A stretch of 31,247 nt of DNA from STF1-138 sp035356975 (GTDB lineage Bacteria; Patescibacteriota; Patescibacteriia; UBA1558; S5-K13): NCBI GenBank assembly GCA_035356975.1, contig DAORGW010000009.1, positions 1 to 31,247 on the forward strand. Direction: 5' to 3'. Within the stretch, counting starts at the first letter, position 1. Every line of letters begins with the position of its first letter. Below the pieces are notes generated by a model that saw nothing but the letters and a program-made list of their open reading frames with translations, ran no database searches and had not been told where the DNA came from. The translations under genes and the position numbers were made by a program. This document shows positions 24,188 through 31,247 of this stretch, in pieces.

Positions 24188-24201
24188 AAAATAAAAAATT
24201 T

Positions 24202-26025
24202 ATGAATGTTAGAAAAATATCTTCTGAGGGTGTTCGTTTGTCTAGTAGACAGAGCCCATCCTTTGGTAGAAGAAAACAATCTATGCGTTATCATGTGAAG
24301 AAAAAAACAGTGAAAAAAGAAAATATAAAAATAGCATCATTGGATGATGCAAAAACTTCTGATTATGGAAAACTGAAAATAATGGTAATGGGTGGGAATG
24401 AAGAAGTTGGAAGAAATATGACGATTTTAGAATATGAAAAAGATATCATTATTATTGATATGGGGGTTTCTTTTCCTGAAGAAGATATGCCGGGAATAGA
24501 TTTAGTTATTCCAAATATAGAATATTTAAAGGGCAAGGAAAAAAATATTCGTGGAATTGTTATTACTCATGGACACTTAGACCACATTGGCGCAATTCCT
24601 TATCTTGCTCCACAATTAGGAAATCCTACAATTTATGGAACACCGCTTACTCTTGGAATTATTAAAAAAAGAGAGGAGGAGTTTAAAGATATTTCGCCAC
24701 TTAATTTAAAATCTGTTAAAACTAGCGATGTTTTGCATCTAGGAGTTTTTAGAGTTAAATTTTTTGCGGTGAGTCACAATATCCCAGCATCGGTGGGTCT
24801 TATAGTAGATACGCCACTTGGAAAAGTTGTCCATAGTGGTGATTTTAAACTTGATTTCGATGGACCAAAAATGGATATGCCCGAAATTGAAAAAATTGCA
24901 GACTTAGGAAATCAAAATGTTCTTGCTCTTTTGTCTGATTCGACAAATGCTCCCCACCCAGGACATCAAATAAGTGAAGCTGAAATTAAAACAAATTTAT
25001 ATGAAATTTTACAAAATGTTCCGGGTAGAGTTATAGTAGGAACCTTTTCATCTCTTTTAAATAGATTACAACAAATTTTTGAAGCTTGTGAAAAATTAAA
25101 TAAAAAAGTTTTGATTGATGGTTATAGTATGAAAACAAATGTAGAAATCGCTCATCAGCTCGGATATTTAAGTTATAAAAAGGATCTATTAATTTCAGAG
25201 AAACAATTGAAAGAATATCCAAACAATAGAATTGTAATTTGTTGTACTGGTGCTCAAGGGGAGGATAAGGCAGTGCTTATGAGAATTGTAAATAAAGAAC
25301 ATAGATTTTTAAAAATTGAAAAAGGTGATACTGTGGTTTTTTCTTCTTCTGTCATTCCGGGAAATGAAAGATCTGTTCAGAGATTAAAAGATAATCTATA
25401 TCGTCAGGGTGCGGATGTTATTCATTATCAGATGATGGATATTCATGCTGGTGGACACGCAAAGAAAGAAGATTTGAAATTAATGATAAATTTAGTTAAA
25501 CCAAGATATTTCATCCCAATAGAGGGAAATCATTCATTTCTACATCTACATGCAAAAATTGCACAAGAATGTGGAATGAAACCAGAGAATATTTTTATAG
25601 CTGATAATGGTCAGGTTATGGAATTTACAAAACTTGGTGGAAAATTAACCAATAAGAAAGTAAATGCCGATTATGTTTTTGTAGACGGACTTGGGGTCGG
25701 AGATATTTCAAATATTGTGCTTCGAGACAGAAAACAAATGTCTGAAGATGGAATGATAGTCGCGATTGCCACAATTTCTTCAAAAACCGGAGAGTTAGTA
25801 CACTCGCCAGATATAATTTCTCGAGGATTTGTTTATATGAAAGAAAACAAAGACTTAATAGAGAAAACCAGAGATAAAGTAAGAAAACTTGCAAAACAGC
25901 ACAATCCAAAAATATCTCAAAATGATATGTATTTAAAAAATAAAATCAGAGATGAATTGGGAAAATTTTTGTTTCAGGAAACAGAAAGAAGACCAATGGT
26001 ACTCCCAGTTGTTATTGAGGTTTAA
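24202..26025 (+). CDS. rnj: Ribonuclease J
   Basis: A metallo-beta-lactamase/beta-CASP RNase of about 607 residues, normal RNase J length. Signatures: VMGGNEEVGRNMT, the metal site THGHLDHIGA (nt ~24565), VKFFAVSHNIPASVGLIVDT, HSGDFKLD, LLSDSTNAPHPGH, GTFSSLLNRLQQI, CCTGAQGE, and HAGGHAKKEDL...PIEGNHSFL, followed by the C-terminal domain ending ERRPMVLPVVIEV. It is a 5'-3' exonuclease and endonuclease that processes mRNA and rRNA. A basic ~50-residue N-terminal tail precedes the core. The frame extends 18 nt upstream to TTG 24184; I prefer ATG 24202, as the TTG lies inside a hairpin. Confidence 0.95.
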   Translation: MNVRKISSEGVRLSSRQSPSFGRRKQSMRYHVKKKTVKKENIKIASLDDAKTSDYGKLKIMVMGGNEEVGRNMTILEYEKDIIIIDMGVSFPEEDMPGIDLVIPNIEYLKGKEKNIRGIVITHGHLDHIGAIPYLAPQLGNPTIYGTPLTLGIIKKREEEFKDISPLNLKSVKTSDVLHLGVFRVKFFAVSHNIPASVGLIVDTPLGKVVHSGDFKLDFDGPKMDMPEIEKIADLGNQNVLALLSDSTNAPHPGHQISEAEIKTNLYEILQNVPGRVIVGTFSSLLNRLQQIFEACEKLNKKVLIDGYSMKTNVEIAHQLGYLSYKKDLLISEKQLKEYPNNRIVICCTGAQGEDKAVLMRIVNKEHRFLKIEKGDTVVFSSSVIPGNERSVQRLKDNLYRQGADVIHYQMMDIHAGGHAKKEDLKLMINLVKPRYFIPIEGNHSFLHLHAKIAQECGMKPENIFIADNGQVMEFTKLGGKLTNKKVNADYVFVDGLGVGDISNIVLRDRKQMSEDGMIVAIATISSKTGELVHSPDIISRGFVYMKENKDLIEKTRDKVRKLAKQHNPKISQNDMYLKNKIRDELGKFLFQETERRPMVLPVVIEV

Positions 26026-26048
26026 TTAATAGTATATTAGAATAATAG

Positions 26049-26054
26049 TATAAT
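26049..26054 (+). promoter_or_regulatory. Possible -10 element for trpS
   Basis: A consensus TATAAT lies 19 nt before the trpS ATG. No convincing -35 is present at the expected distance; trpS may instead be read through from rnj (48-nt gap). Confidence 0.35.
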
Positions 26055-26073
26055 TATATTAATTGATAAAAAT

Positions 26074-27066
26074 ATGGATAAAAAAACATTATTTTCAGGC
26101 ATACAGCCAACAGGGGAATTTCATTTGGGAAATTATCTCGGTGCACTAAAAAATTGGGTAGATTTGCAAAATAGCGGAGAATACAATTGTATTTATTCAG
26201 TTGTTGATTTACATGCAATGACTATTGATTATGACCCAAAATTATATCAGGAAAAAATTATTTCAAATGTAATTGATTTATTGTCTCTTGGAATTGACCC
26301 AGAAAAATCAATTTTATTTTTACAATCTCATGTTAAAGAACATAGTGAATTATGTTGGATATTTAATACGTTGATTCCCGTTTCAGAATTAGAAAGGATG
26401 ACTCAGTATAAAGATAAGTCAAGAAAAAATGATAAAAATATAAACATGGGACTCTTGGATTATCCAGTTTTGATGTCAGCAGATGTTTTATTGTATAATG
26501 CAGAATTTGTTCCAGTTGGAGAGGATCAGTTACAGCACCTAGAGCTTGCAAATATAATTTTGAAAAAATTTAATAACAAATTTGGTAATTATTTTAAAAA
26601 AGTAAATCCAGTTTTGACAAAAGCTCCAAGAATAATGTCACTTCAGGATCCCATGAGAAAAATGAGTAAATCAATGGGCGAAAAGAATTGTTTATTGTTA
26701 AACGACTCAGAAGAAGTTATTAGAAAGAAAATTATGTCAGCTATAACTGATGTGGGTATGAAAAAAACAAATCATATGTCGCCAGGAGTTGATAATTTAT
26801 TTACAATATTAGAACTTTTAGCAGACGAAAAAACATCAAAAAAATTTAATGTTGATTATCACAATGGAACCTTGAAATATTCCGAGTTAAAATCAACTTT
26901 GTCTGATGTAATAATAGAACACCTAAGACCAATTCAGGAAAAAAGAAAAGAATTATTAAATGACAAGAAATATGTTTTGGAGATTTTAGAAAATGGAAGA
27001 AAAAGAGCCGAAAATATTGCTTCTGAGAATATGAAAGAGATAAAAAAAATAGTAGGATTGCTATAA
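26074..27066 (+). CDS. trpS: Tryptophanyl-tRNA synthetase
   Basis: A 330-residue class Ic aminoacyl-tRNA synthetase of normal length. It opens with LFSGIQPTGEFHLGNYLGAL, where HLGN (17-20) is the HIGH-type ATP motif, and has the KMSKS loop at residues 196-200. Other signatures are VDLHAMT, YPVLMSADVLLYNA, VPVGEDQLQHLELA and the helical C-terminus ending in a Lys/Arg-rich tail. It charges tRNA-Trp in the cytoplasm. It sits 48 nt after the RNase J gene and is followed by a terminator at 27081. Confidence 0.97.
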   Translation: MDKKTLFSGIQPTGEFHLGNYLGALKNWVDLQNSGEYNCIYSVVDLHAMTIDYDPKLYQEKIISNVIDLLSLGIDPEKSILFLQSHVKEHSELCWIFNTLIPVSELERMTQYKDKSRKNDKNINMGLLDYPVLMSADVLLYNAEFVPVGEDQLQHLELANIILKKFNNKFGNYFKKVNPVLTKAPRIMSLQDPMRKMSKSMGEKNCLLLNDSEEVIRKKIMSAITDVGMKKTNHMSPGVDNLFTILELLADEKTSKKFNVDYHNGTLKYSELKSTLSDVIIEHLRPIQEKRKELLNDKKYVLEILENGRKRAENIASENMKEIKKIVGLL

Positions 27067-27080
27067 AATTATTTATCATA

Positions 27081-27108
27081 AAAAATAGTGTTTATAGCAC
27101 TATTTTTT
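27081..27108 (+). terminator. Terminator after trpS
   Basis: AAAAATAGTG (27081-27090) pairs perfectly over 10 bp with CACTATTTTT (27098-27107) around a 7-nt loop, followed by one more T. The A-run lets it act on the minus strand too. Confidence 0.8.
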
Positions 27109-27128
27109 ATTGATTATAGGTATTTACA

Positions 27129-27172
27129 ATTCATTTTAAATGCTTTAGAATGAATAATTCCCATGATATAAT
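27129..27172 (+). promoter_or_regulatory. clpC promoter with palindromic operator candidate; leaderless start
   Basis: TATAAT (27167-27172) preceded by TGA (extended -10) ends only 6 nt before the clpC ATG, so transcription probably starts at or next to the A of the ATG. The -35 position (~27144-27149, TTTAGA) lies within a 12-bp palindrome (27129-27140 and 27144-27155, one T-G mismatch pair, TGC loop). It matches neither the CIRCE nor the CtsR consensus that I know. Confidence 0.6.
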
Positions 27173-27178
27173 TATTTT

Positions 27179-29686
27179 ATGCAGGAAAATATAAAAAATA
27201 TATTTGGTAAATTTTCAAAAAAATTAAAAAATGTGCTTGTAAGAGCACAAGATTTAGCTATAACACTTAATCAATCCGAAATAAATATTTGGGAAATTTT
27301 TTATGAACTTTCAAATGAAAAGGGTTGTATCGCAGAACAAATTATAAAAGATTTTGATATAAAATCAGAAGATTTGAAATTAGAAGTTACAAAATTAGGA
27401 GTTGAATCTGTACTAGGAAAAGAAAATAAAAAAATTCCCATATTTTCAGAAGAATGTCAGAAGATAATTGAGAAATCAGTAAATATTGCCTATCAGTATA
27501 AGCATAAATATATTGGCACAGAACATCTTTTATGTGCGATTATAAAATCAGAAAACGATGAAATAAATAAGTATTTACAAAAATTAAAAATTGATAAAGA
27601 AGAACTTTTAAAAACAATAGAGGGGGTATTAATTAGTACAAATAAATTTGCTGAAATAATTGACGATAGTTTGTCTAATTTCAACATAGTAGAAAAAATG
27701 ATGCTTGGCGCTGGTGCTGTAAATGATCCAAATCCCGTTCAGTTCACAGTTGAATTAACCTCTGAGAGTGTACAGCAAAAAATTGATCCAGTGATTGGCA
27801 GAGAAAAAGAGATAGATAGGTTAATTCAAATTTTATGTAGACGTACAAAAAACAATCCAATTTTACTTGGTGAGCCGGGGGTGGGAAAAACTGCAATTGT
27901 TGAGGGATTGGCTAAGAAAATCTTAAATGCTGACGTTCCAGATGTGCTTCTGAATAAAAAAATTATTGCAATTGATTTGGGAGCAATAATATCAGGAACA
28001 ATGTATAGGGGTGAATTTGAAAAACGTCTTAAAAAAATTATTGATGATGCAAAAAATGACGACGATATGATTTTATTTATTGATGAAATTCATGCTCTTG
28101 TTGGAATGGGTGCAAGCGGTGGTCAACTTGATGCTGCAAATATGCTAAAACCAGAACTTGCAAAGGGAGATCTAAAAGTAATTGGAGCCACAACCGTAAT
28201 TGAATATAAAAAATATATAGAATCAGATCCAGCTTTCGAAAGAAGATTCCAGCCTATTTTAATTGATGAACCAGATAATAAAGAAGCAGAGAAAATTATA
28301 ATGGGTCTTCGCGATCATTATGAAAAATATCATAATGTAAAAATTACTGATTCAGCAATAAAATCTGCTATATCTTTGAGTCAGAGATATTTACCAGAAA
28401 AATTTTTGCCAGATAAAGCTATTGATTTAATAGATGAAGCTTCGTCAAAATTTAAAGTAAAAAATTCTAAAGATATAAATGTTAAAAAAATATTTGAACT
28501 AAAAAATAGTTTGAGTGTTGCCATAAAAGAAAAGGAAAAAGCTATTTCAGAAGACGATTATGAGAGAGCAATAATTTTTCAGCAAAATGAAGATAAGATT
28601 TTAGAAGAGTTAAATAAATTAAAAGAAGCTGAAAAAGAAGTTGAATCGCTCGGAGAAATTACAGAAAAAAATATTGCAGAAATTATTTCTCGCGCATTAA
28701 ATATTCCAGTTGAAGATTTATTAGAATCAGAAAAATCAAAATTAGTTAATTTAGAAAATTTAATTTCCAAAAAAATTATTGGTCAAGATGAAATTGTAAA
28801 TTCAGTTTGTCAATATATAAAAAAATCAAAAGCCGGATTATCAAACCCAAATAAACCACTTGCTTCTTTTATATTTTTAGGACCATCCGGTGTTGGTAAA
28901 ACTGAAATGGCAAAAGTATTAGCTCGCGATATTTATGGAGATGAAAGGTCTTTAATTAGAGTAGACATGTCAGAGTTTTCGGAGAAATTTGATATTTCAA
29001 AATTGATTGGTTCTCCCGCTGGTTATGTCGGGTATAAAGACTCAAATAAATTTACAGATTCTGTCAGAATAAAACCATACTCAATCATTTTATTTGATGA
29101 GATAGAAAAAGCCCACCCGGATATTTTTAATTTACTTCTCCCAATACTTGATGAGGGCTATTTAATTGATGCCGTAGGTCGTATGATAAATTTTAAAAAT
29201 ACAGTAATAATAATGACTTCAAATATTGGCAATGATCAGTTTAATAGACAAGCATCAATTGGTTTCGATCTTGAAAGTGACACGAAAAAAGAATTTTTAA
29301 CAGAGGAATTTGAGCATTTAGAGAAAAAAATTGTTGATTCATTAGATGATTATTTTAATCCAGAATTTATAAATAGAATTGATAAAATTTTAGTATTCAA
29401 ATCACTTGATATAGGTGCAATGGCTGATATCGCAAAACTACAAATGAAAGAATTAATAGATAGAATGAAAGATAGGGGAATAAATTTAATTGTAAAATCA
29501 TCTGTTTATAAATTTATAGCAAAAAATTCTTTTAATCCTCAAATGGGTGCAAGGCCAATGAGGAGATTTATTTCTGACAAGATAGAAAATAATATAGCAA
29601 ATCAAATTTTAGCCGATAAAATAAGAGGCGGTGATAGTATTTATGTAGATATTTTAAACAATGAAATAACTATTGCAAAATTATAG
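27179..29686 (+). CDS. clpC: ATP-dependent Clp protease ATP-binding subunit ClpC
   Basis: An 835-residue Hsp100 AAA+ unfoldase with two ATPase modules. The N-terminal Clp_N double repeat occupies ~1-145. NBD1 has Walker A GEPGVGKT (231-238) and Walker B LFIDEIHA (~300). A UVR-like segment (SEDDYERAIIFQQNED) and a short middle region follow. NBD2 has GPSGVGKT (568-575), ILFDEIEKAHPD and the sensor-2 GARPMRR. It feeds unfolded substrates to ClpP in Clp proteolysis. The middle region is short, as in ClpC and not ClpB. No clpP is nearby. The gene has an extended -10 promoter directly before the ATG, and a terminator at 29716. Confidence 0.95.
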   Translation: MQENIKNIFGKFSKKLKNVLVRAQDLAITLNQSEINIWEIFYELSNEKGCIAEQIIKDFDIKSEDLKLEVTKLGVESVLGKENKKIPIFSEECQKIIEKSVNIAYQYKHKYIGTEHLLCAIIKSENDEINKYLQKLKIDKEELLKTIEGVLISTNKFAEIIDDSLSNFNIVEKMMLGAGAVNDPNPVQFTVELTSESVQQKIDPVIGREKEIDRLIQILCRRTKNNPILLGEPGVGKTAIVEGLAKKILNADVPDVLLNKKIIAIDLGAIISGTMYRGEFEKRLKKIIDDAKNDDDMILFIDEIHALVGMGASGGQLDAANMLKPELAKGDLKVIGATTVIEYKKYIESDPAFERRFQPILIDEPDNKEAEKIIMGLRDHYEKYHNVKITDSAIKSAISLSQRYLPEKFLPDKAIDLIDEASSKFKVKNSKDINVKKIFELKNSLSVAIKEKEKAISEDDYERAIIFQQNEDKILEELNKLKEAEKEVESLGEITEKNIAEIISRALNIPVEDLLESEKSKLVNLENLISKKIIGQDEIVNSVCQYIKKSKAGLSNPNKPLASFIFLGPSGVGKTEMAKVLARDIYGDERSLIRVDMSEFSEKFDISKLIGSPAGYVGYKDSNKFTDSVRIKPYSIILFDEIEKAHPDIFNLLLPILDEGYLIDAVGRMINFKNTVIIMTSNIGNDQFNRQASIGFDLESDTKKEFLTEEFEHLEKKIVDSLDDYFNPEFINRIDKILVFKSLDIGAMADIAKLQMKELIDRMKDRGINLIVKSSVYKFIAKNSFNPQMGARPMRRFISDKIENNIANQILADKIRGGDSIYVDILNNEITIAKL

Positions 29687-29715
29687 TATTTGTGATAATT
29701 TCTAATTAATAAGGG

Positions 29716-29738
29716 TCGCCAAACTTTGGGCGATTTTT
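29716..29738 (+). terminator. Terminator after clpC
   Basis: TCGCC (29716-29720) pairs with GGCGA (29729-29733) around an 8-nt loop, followed by TTTTT. A short but GC-rich stem in A+T-rich DNA. Confidence 0.7.
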
Positions 29739-29756
29739 ATTATTAATAATAAAAAA

Positions 29757-30398
29757 ATGAAAAAAATAATTAATTATTTTTTAAATGTAATTTTTCCAAG
29801 AGAATGTCTCGGTTGTGCTAAAAATGATTATTTAGTGTGCGACGAGTGTTTATCAAAAATAGAGGATTATAGTGGAGAAAAAGTAATACCCGATATTGTA
29901 GATAAAGTTTTGATATGTTCATCATATAAAAATAGTTTGATCAAAAAAATTGTTCATTTTTATAAATACAAATATATCAGTGATTTATGTTTTCCATTAT
30001 CAAAATTAATGATAAAAAAATATGAAAGTGAGAAGGATAAAATTTTAGACCCAATTGTAGTGTGTGCGCCACTATCTAAAAAAAGATTTAATTTAAGATG
30101 TTATAACCAGGCAGAGCTTTTAGCAAAAGAATTTTCTGGTAATTTTAATTACAAATTTTTACCCGATTTAATAATTAAAACAAGGCATACAAAACAACAA
30201 GCAAAATTAAATAGAGAAGAGCGTTTAATTAATTTAAAAGATTCTTTTGCTGTGTCTGATTGTGAAATTTGTAAAAATAATAATTTTATAATTATAGATG
30301 ATATTTATACGACAGGAGCAACGGTTAATGAAATTGCAAAAGTTTTAAAAGATAATGGTGCTAAAGAAATTTGGGCACTTGTTATTGCAAAAGATTAA
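29757..30398 (+). CDS. comF: ComF-type phosphoribosyltransferase
   Basis: A 213-residue protein of typical ComF length. An N-terminal zinc-ribbon-like region has Cys17-x2-Cys20 and Cys28-x2-Cys31. The type I phosphoribosyltransferase core then carries VVCAPLSKKRFNLRCYNQAELLA, TRHTKQQAKLNREERLINL and the PRPP-binding FIIIDDIYTTGATVNE. In competent bacteria ComF helps bring in single-stranded DNA; natural competence genes are common in Patescibacteria. It follows the clpC terminator and is the first of two genes; the ferredoxin gene starts 59 nt later. The catalytic activity, if any, is unproven. C-terminal IWALVIAKD is a normal end. Confidence 0.9.
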   Translation: MKKIINYFLNVIFPRECLGCAKNDYLVCDECLSKIEDYSGEKVIPDIVDKVLICSSYKNSLIKKIVHFYKYKYISDLCFPLSKLMIKKYESEKDKILDPIVVCAPLSKKRFNLRCYNQAELLAKEFSGNFNYKFLPDLIIKTRHTKQQAKLNREERLINLKDSFAVSDCEICKNNNFIIIDDIYTTGATVNEIAKVLKDNGAKEIWALVIAKD

Positions 30399-30457
30399 CA
30401 TTGAATAAAATGTTAAAAAAGTTTAATATTATATTATTAAATATTAATTATAATTTT

Positions 30458-30637
30458 ATGCCAAAAGTAGATAAAGAAAAATGTGTCGCCTGTGGAACAT
30501 GCGTAGCAATGTGCCCAGATTGTTTTAAAATAGGCGATGATGGAAGGGCAGAATGTAGTTGTGGAGATGATTGCAAATGTGATTGTAATATTGATGATGT
30601 TATATCGAGTTGTCCAGTGGGAGCAATTTCAAAGTAG
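30458..30637 (+). CDS. Small cysteine-rich 4Fe-4S ferredoxin
   Basis: A 59-residue ferredoxin from the ATG at 30458; an earlier in-frame start overlapping comF is rejected because it adds 29 residues with no ferredoxin features. It has the binding motif CVACGTCVAMCP (Cys9, 12, 15, 19) and the closing CPVGAISK (Cys52), the ligand set of a single 4Fe-4S cluster with an extra Cys. Between them lies an insert with five cysteines in eleven residues (ECSCGDDCKCDC), giving 11 cysteines in all. The insert could hold a second cluster, zinc or another metal. It serves as an electron carrier; partners are unknown. Followed by a bidirectional terminator. Confidence 0.9.
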   Translation: MPKVDKEKCVACGTCVAMCPDCFKIGDDGRAECSCGDDCKCDCNIDDVISSCPVGAISK

Positions 30638-30643
30638 ATTATA

Positions 30644-30688
30644 AAAAAATCGCCCTAGGATGACATATAAAAAATAGGGCGATTTTTT
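30644..30688. terminator. Bidirectional terminator between ferredoxin and the membrane protein gene
   Basis: AAAAAATCGCCCTA (30644-30657) pairs over 14 bp with TAGGGCGATTTTTT (30675-30688) around a 17-nt loop. It has a U-tract on each strand and lies between convergent genes. Confidence 0.85.
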
Positions 30689-30690
30689 AT

Positions 30691-31137
30691 TTAATAAATT
30701 ATTAACAAAGCAATTCCTATTGTAAGTAGTTGTATAAGAAAATAAATTCTTTGTTCTTGTTGATTGCCCCAAACATTATGAGCCCAGCTATTTAAATTTT
30801 CAAATACTTTTAGAAATTTTAATTTTAGGAAAGCGTTTATTCCCCAGAGTATATCAGGTAGAATAGAGCCCAAAATAGCAGAAAACATATTTATGTTATT
30901 GTGAGGCTGAAAATCTATATAAATTAAAGAAACAATACAAACAAAGAAAAAATCTAATCCAGATAGAAAAATATAGTTTAATTTCCAGTTTTTGAATCCT
31001 TTTATAAATCCCCAATCACCATGAGGAATAATATCTAAAACATAATGTAATAAAAAATTAATACCAAAAAGTATTGTTGGATTTTGGGTAATTTTTAGAG
31101 TAGCGAGTGATGCTACGGCATGTGTTGTTAAAAACAT
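30691..31137 (-). CDS. Small multipass membrane protein with His/Asp motif
   Basis: A 148-residue protein with about four hydrophobic helices. It has THA near the N-terminus (His6), LLHYVLDIIPHGDW (His31, Asp35, Pro38, His39, Asp41) and GSILPDILWG. This pattern, His/Asp residues near helix ends with a P-H-x-D and a later P-D, resembles membrane-bound metal-dependent hydrolases of the YdjM type, though the match is partial. Metal binding is inferred. The gene is convergent with the ferredoxin gene, with a terminator between their stops. A TATAAT (31162-31157, minus strand) lies 20 nt before the start codon. Function unknown. Confidence 0.75.
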   Translation of the reverse strand: MFLTTHAVASLATLKITQNPTILFGINFLLHYVLDIIPHGDWGFIKGFKNWKLNYIFLSGLDFFFVCIVSLIYIDFQPHNNINMFSAILGSILPDILWGINAFLKLKFLKVFENLNSWAHNVWGNQQEQRIYFLIQLLTIGIALLIIY

Positions 31138-31156
31138 AATTTTAATTTATGCAATA

Positions 31157-31162
31157 ATTATA
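31157..31162 (-). promoter_or_regulatory. Possible -10 of the small membrane protein gene
   Basis: A consensus TATAAT on the minus strand lies 20 nt before the ATG at 31137. No good -35 is present, since that position falls in the tRNA terminator. Confidence 0.35.
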
Positions 31163-31170
31163 ACAAATAA

Positions 31171-31198
31171 AAAATAAAAAAACACCTTTGGAGTGTTT
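31171..31198 (-). terminator. Terminator of the CAT-anticodon tRNA
   Basis: Read on the minus strand, AAACAC pairs with GTGTTT (31198-31193 and 31185-31180) around a 7-nt loop, and a long T-rich tail (to 31171) follows. It lies 2 nt after the encoded CCA end of the tRNA. Confidence 0.7.
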
Positions 31199-31200
31199 GG

Positions 31201-31247
31201 TGGTAGCAGGGGCGAGGATTGAACCCGCGACCTCGGGCTTATGAGTC
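31201..31247 (-). tRNA. tRNA with CAT anticodon (likely tRNA-Met), 3' part only
   Basis: The minus-strand sequence has an encoded CCA (31203-31201), the acceptor 3' half, a T-arm with GCGGG/CTCGC and loop TTCAATC, a 5-nt variable loop and an anticodon loop CTCATAA with anticodon CAT at 34-36. The 5' half (acceptor, D-arm) lies beyond the window. A CAT anticodon fits elongator Met, initiator fMet or Ile2 (lysidine-modified); the visible half does not settle which. Confidence 0.85.

Noticed and set aside
30371..30457. Upstream start giving an 88-aa ferredoxin
   Set aside because: It overlaps comF and adds a non-ferredoxin segment; the ATG at 30458 gives the canonical MPKVDKEKC beginning.
1..31247. 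Alternative genetic code with UGA as glycine (as in Gracilibacteria/Absconditabacteria)
   Set aside because: TGA is used as a stop at sensible gene ends, for example 15244-15246 and 17708-17710, and no in-frame TGA is needed to complete any gene.
1..31247. CRISPR array, prophage or insertion sequence
   Set aside because: No regularly spaced direct repeats, phage structural genes or transposase reading frames were seen.

Overview
The window is about 30% GC and gene-dense, with long Asn/Ile/Lys/Glu-rich proteins, few clear Shine-Dalgarno sites, TAA-dominated stops and TGA still read as stop. It combines lineage-typical features: a giant cysteine-rich secreted protein beside a VirB6/TrbL-like membrane protein, L,D-transpeptidase with calcium-repeat spacers, rpsF-ssb-rpsR without rplI, a DUF2090 protein next to gpmI, ClpC, RNase J and a membrane-anchored family 5 solute-binding protein. 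This points to a Candidate Phyla Radiation (Patescibacteria/Parcubacteria-like) chromosome. The taxon is inferred from gene content and composition only.

Layout. (1) 1-10230, plus strand: an envelope or secretion cluster of three collinear genes. These are a 5'-truncated giant Cys-rich protein with jelly-roll-like and PKD-like regions, a polytopic VirB6/TrbL-type protein with a very long soluble tail carrying an HExxH motif, and an unrecognised 478-aa protein starting 1 nt after it. (2) 10223-10362: a nested palindromic intergenic element. (3) 10355-12316, minus strand: efp, then the rpsF-ssb-rpsR operon with its own promoter and terminator. (4) 12467-20086, plus strand: a long, tightly packed run of gpmI, a DUF2090 aldolase-like protein, a ZIP metal transporter, two membrane-anchored proteins, a cytoplasmic thioredoxin, a thioredoxin-CcdA/DsbD-like fusion and a YibE/F protein, closed by a terminator. 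(5) 20194-21937: an unknown protein with the clearest Shine-Dalgarno site in the window, convergent with an L,D-transpeptidase. (6) 21995-30637, plus strand: secG, a solute-binding protein, RNase J with a structured leader, trpS, clpC (probably leaderless, with a palindrome over its -35 region), a ComF-type phosphoribosyltransferase and an unusually Cys-rich ferredoxin. (7) 30691-31247, minus strand: a small membrane protein and a partial CAT-anticodon tRNA.

Working together (inference): the thioredoxin and the DsbD-like fusion form a route for carrying reducing power across the membrane. A plausible client is the 55-cysteine surface protein, but the two loci lie about 12 kb apart and the link is unproven. 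The VirB6-like protein has seven consecutive prolines, a type of sequence that EF-P helps ribosomes translate, and efp lies 1.6 kb downstream. No CRISPR array, rRNA, prophage or insertion sequence with a transposase was seen. No gene-free stretch exceeds 300 nt.
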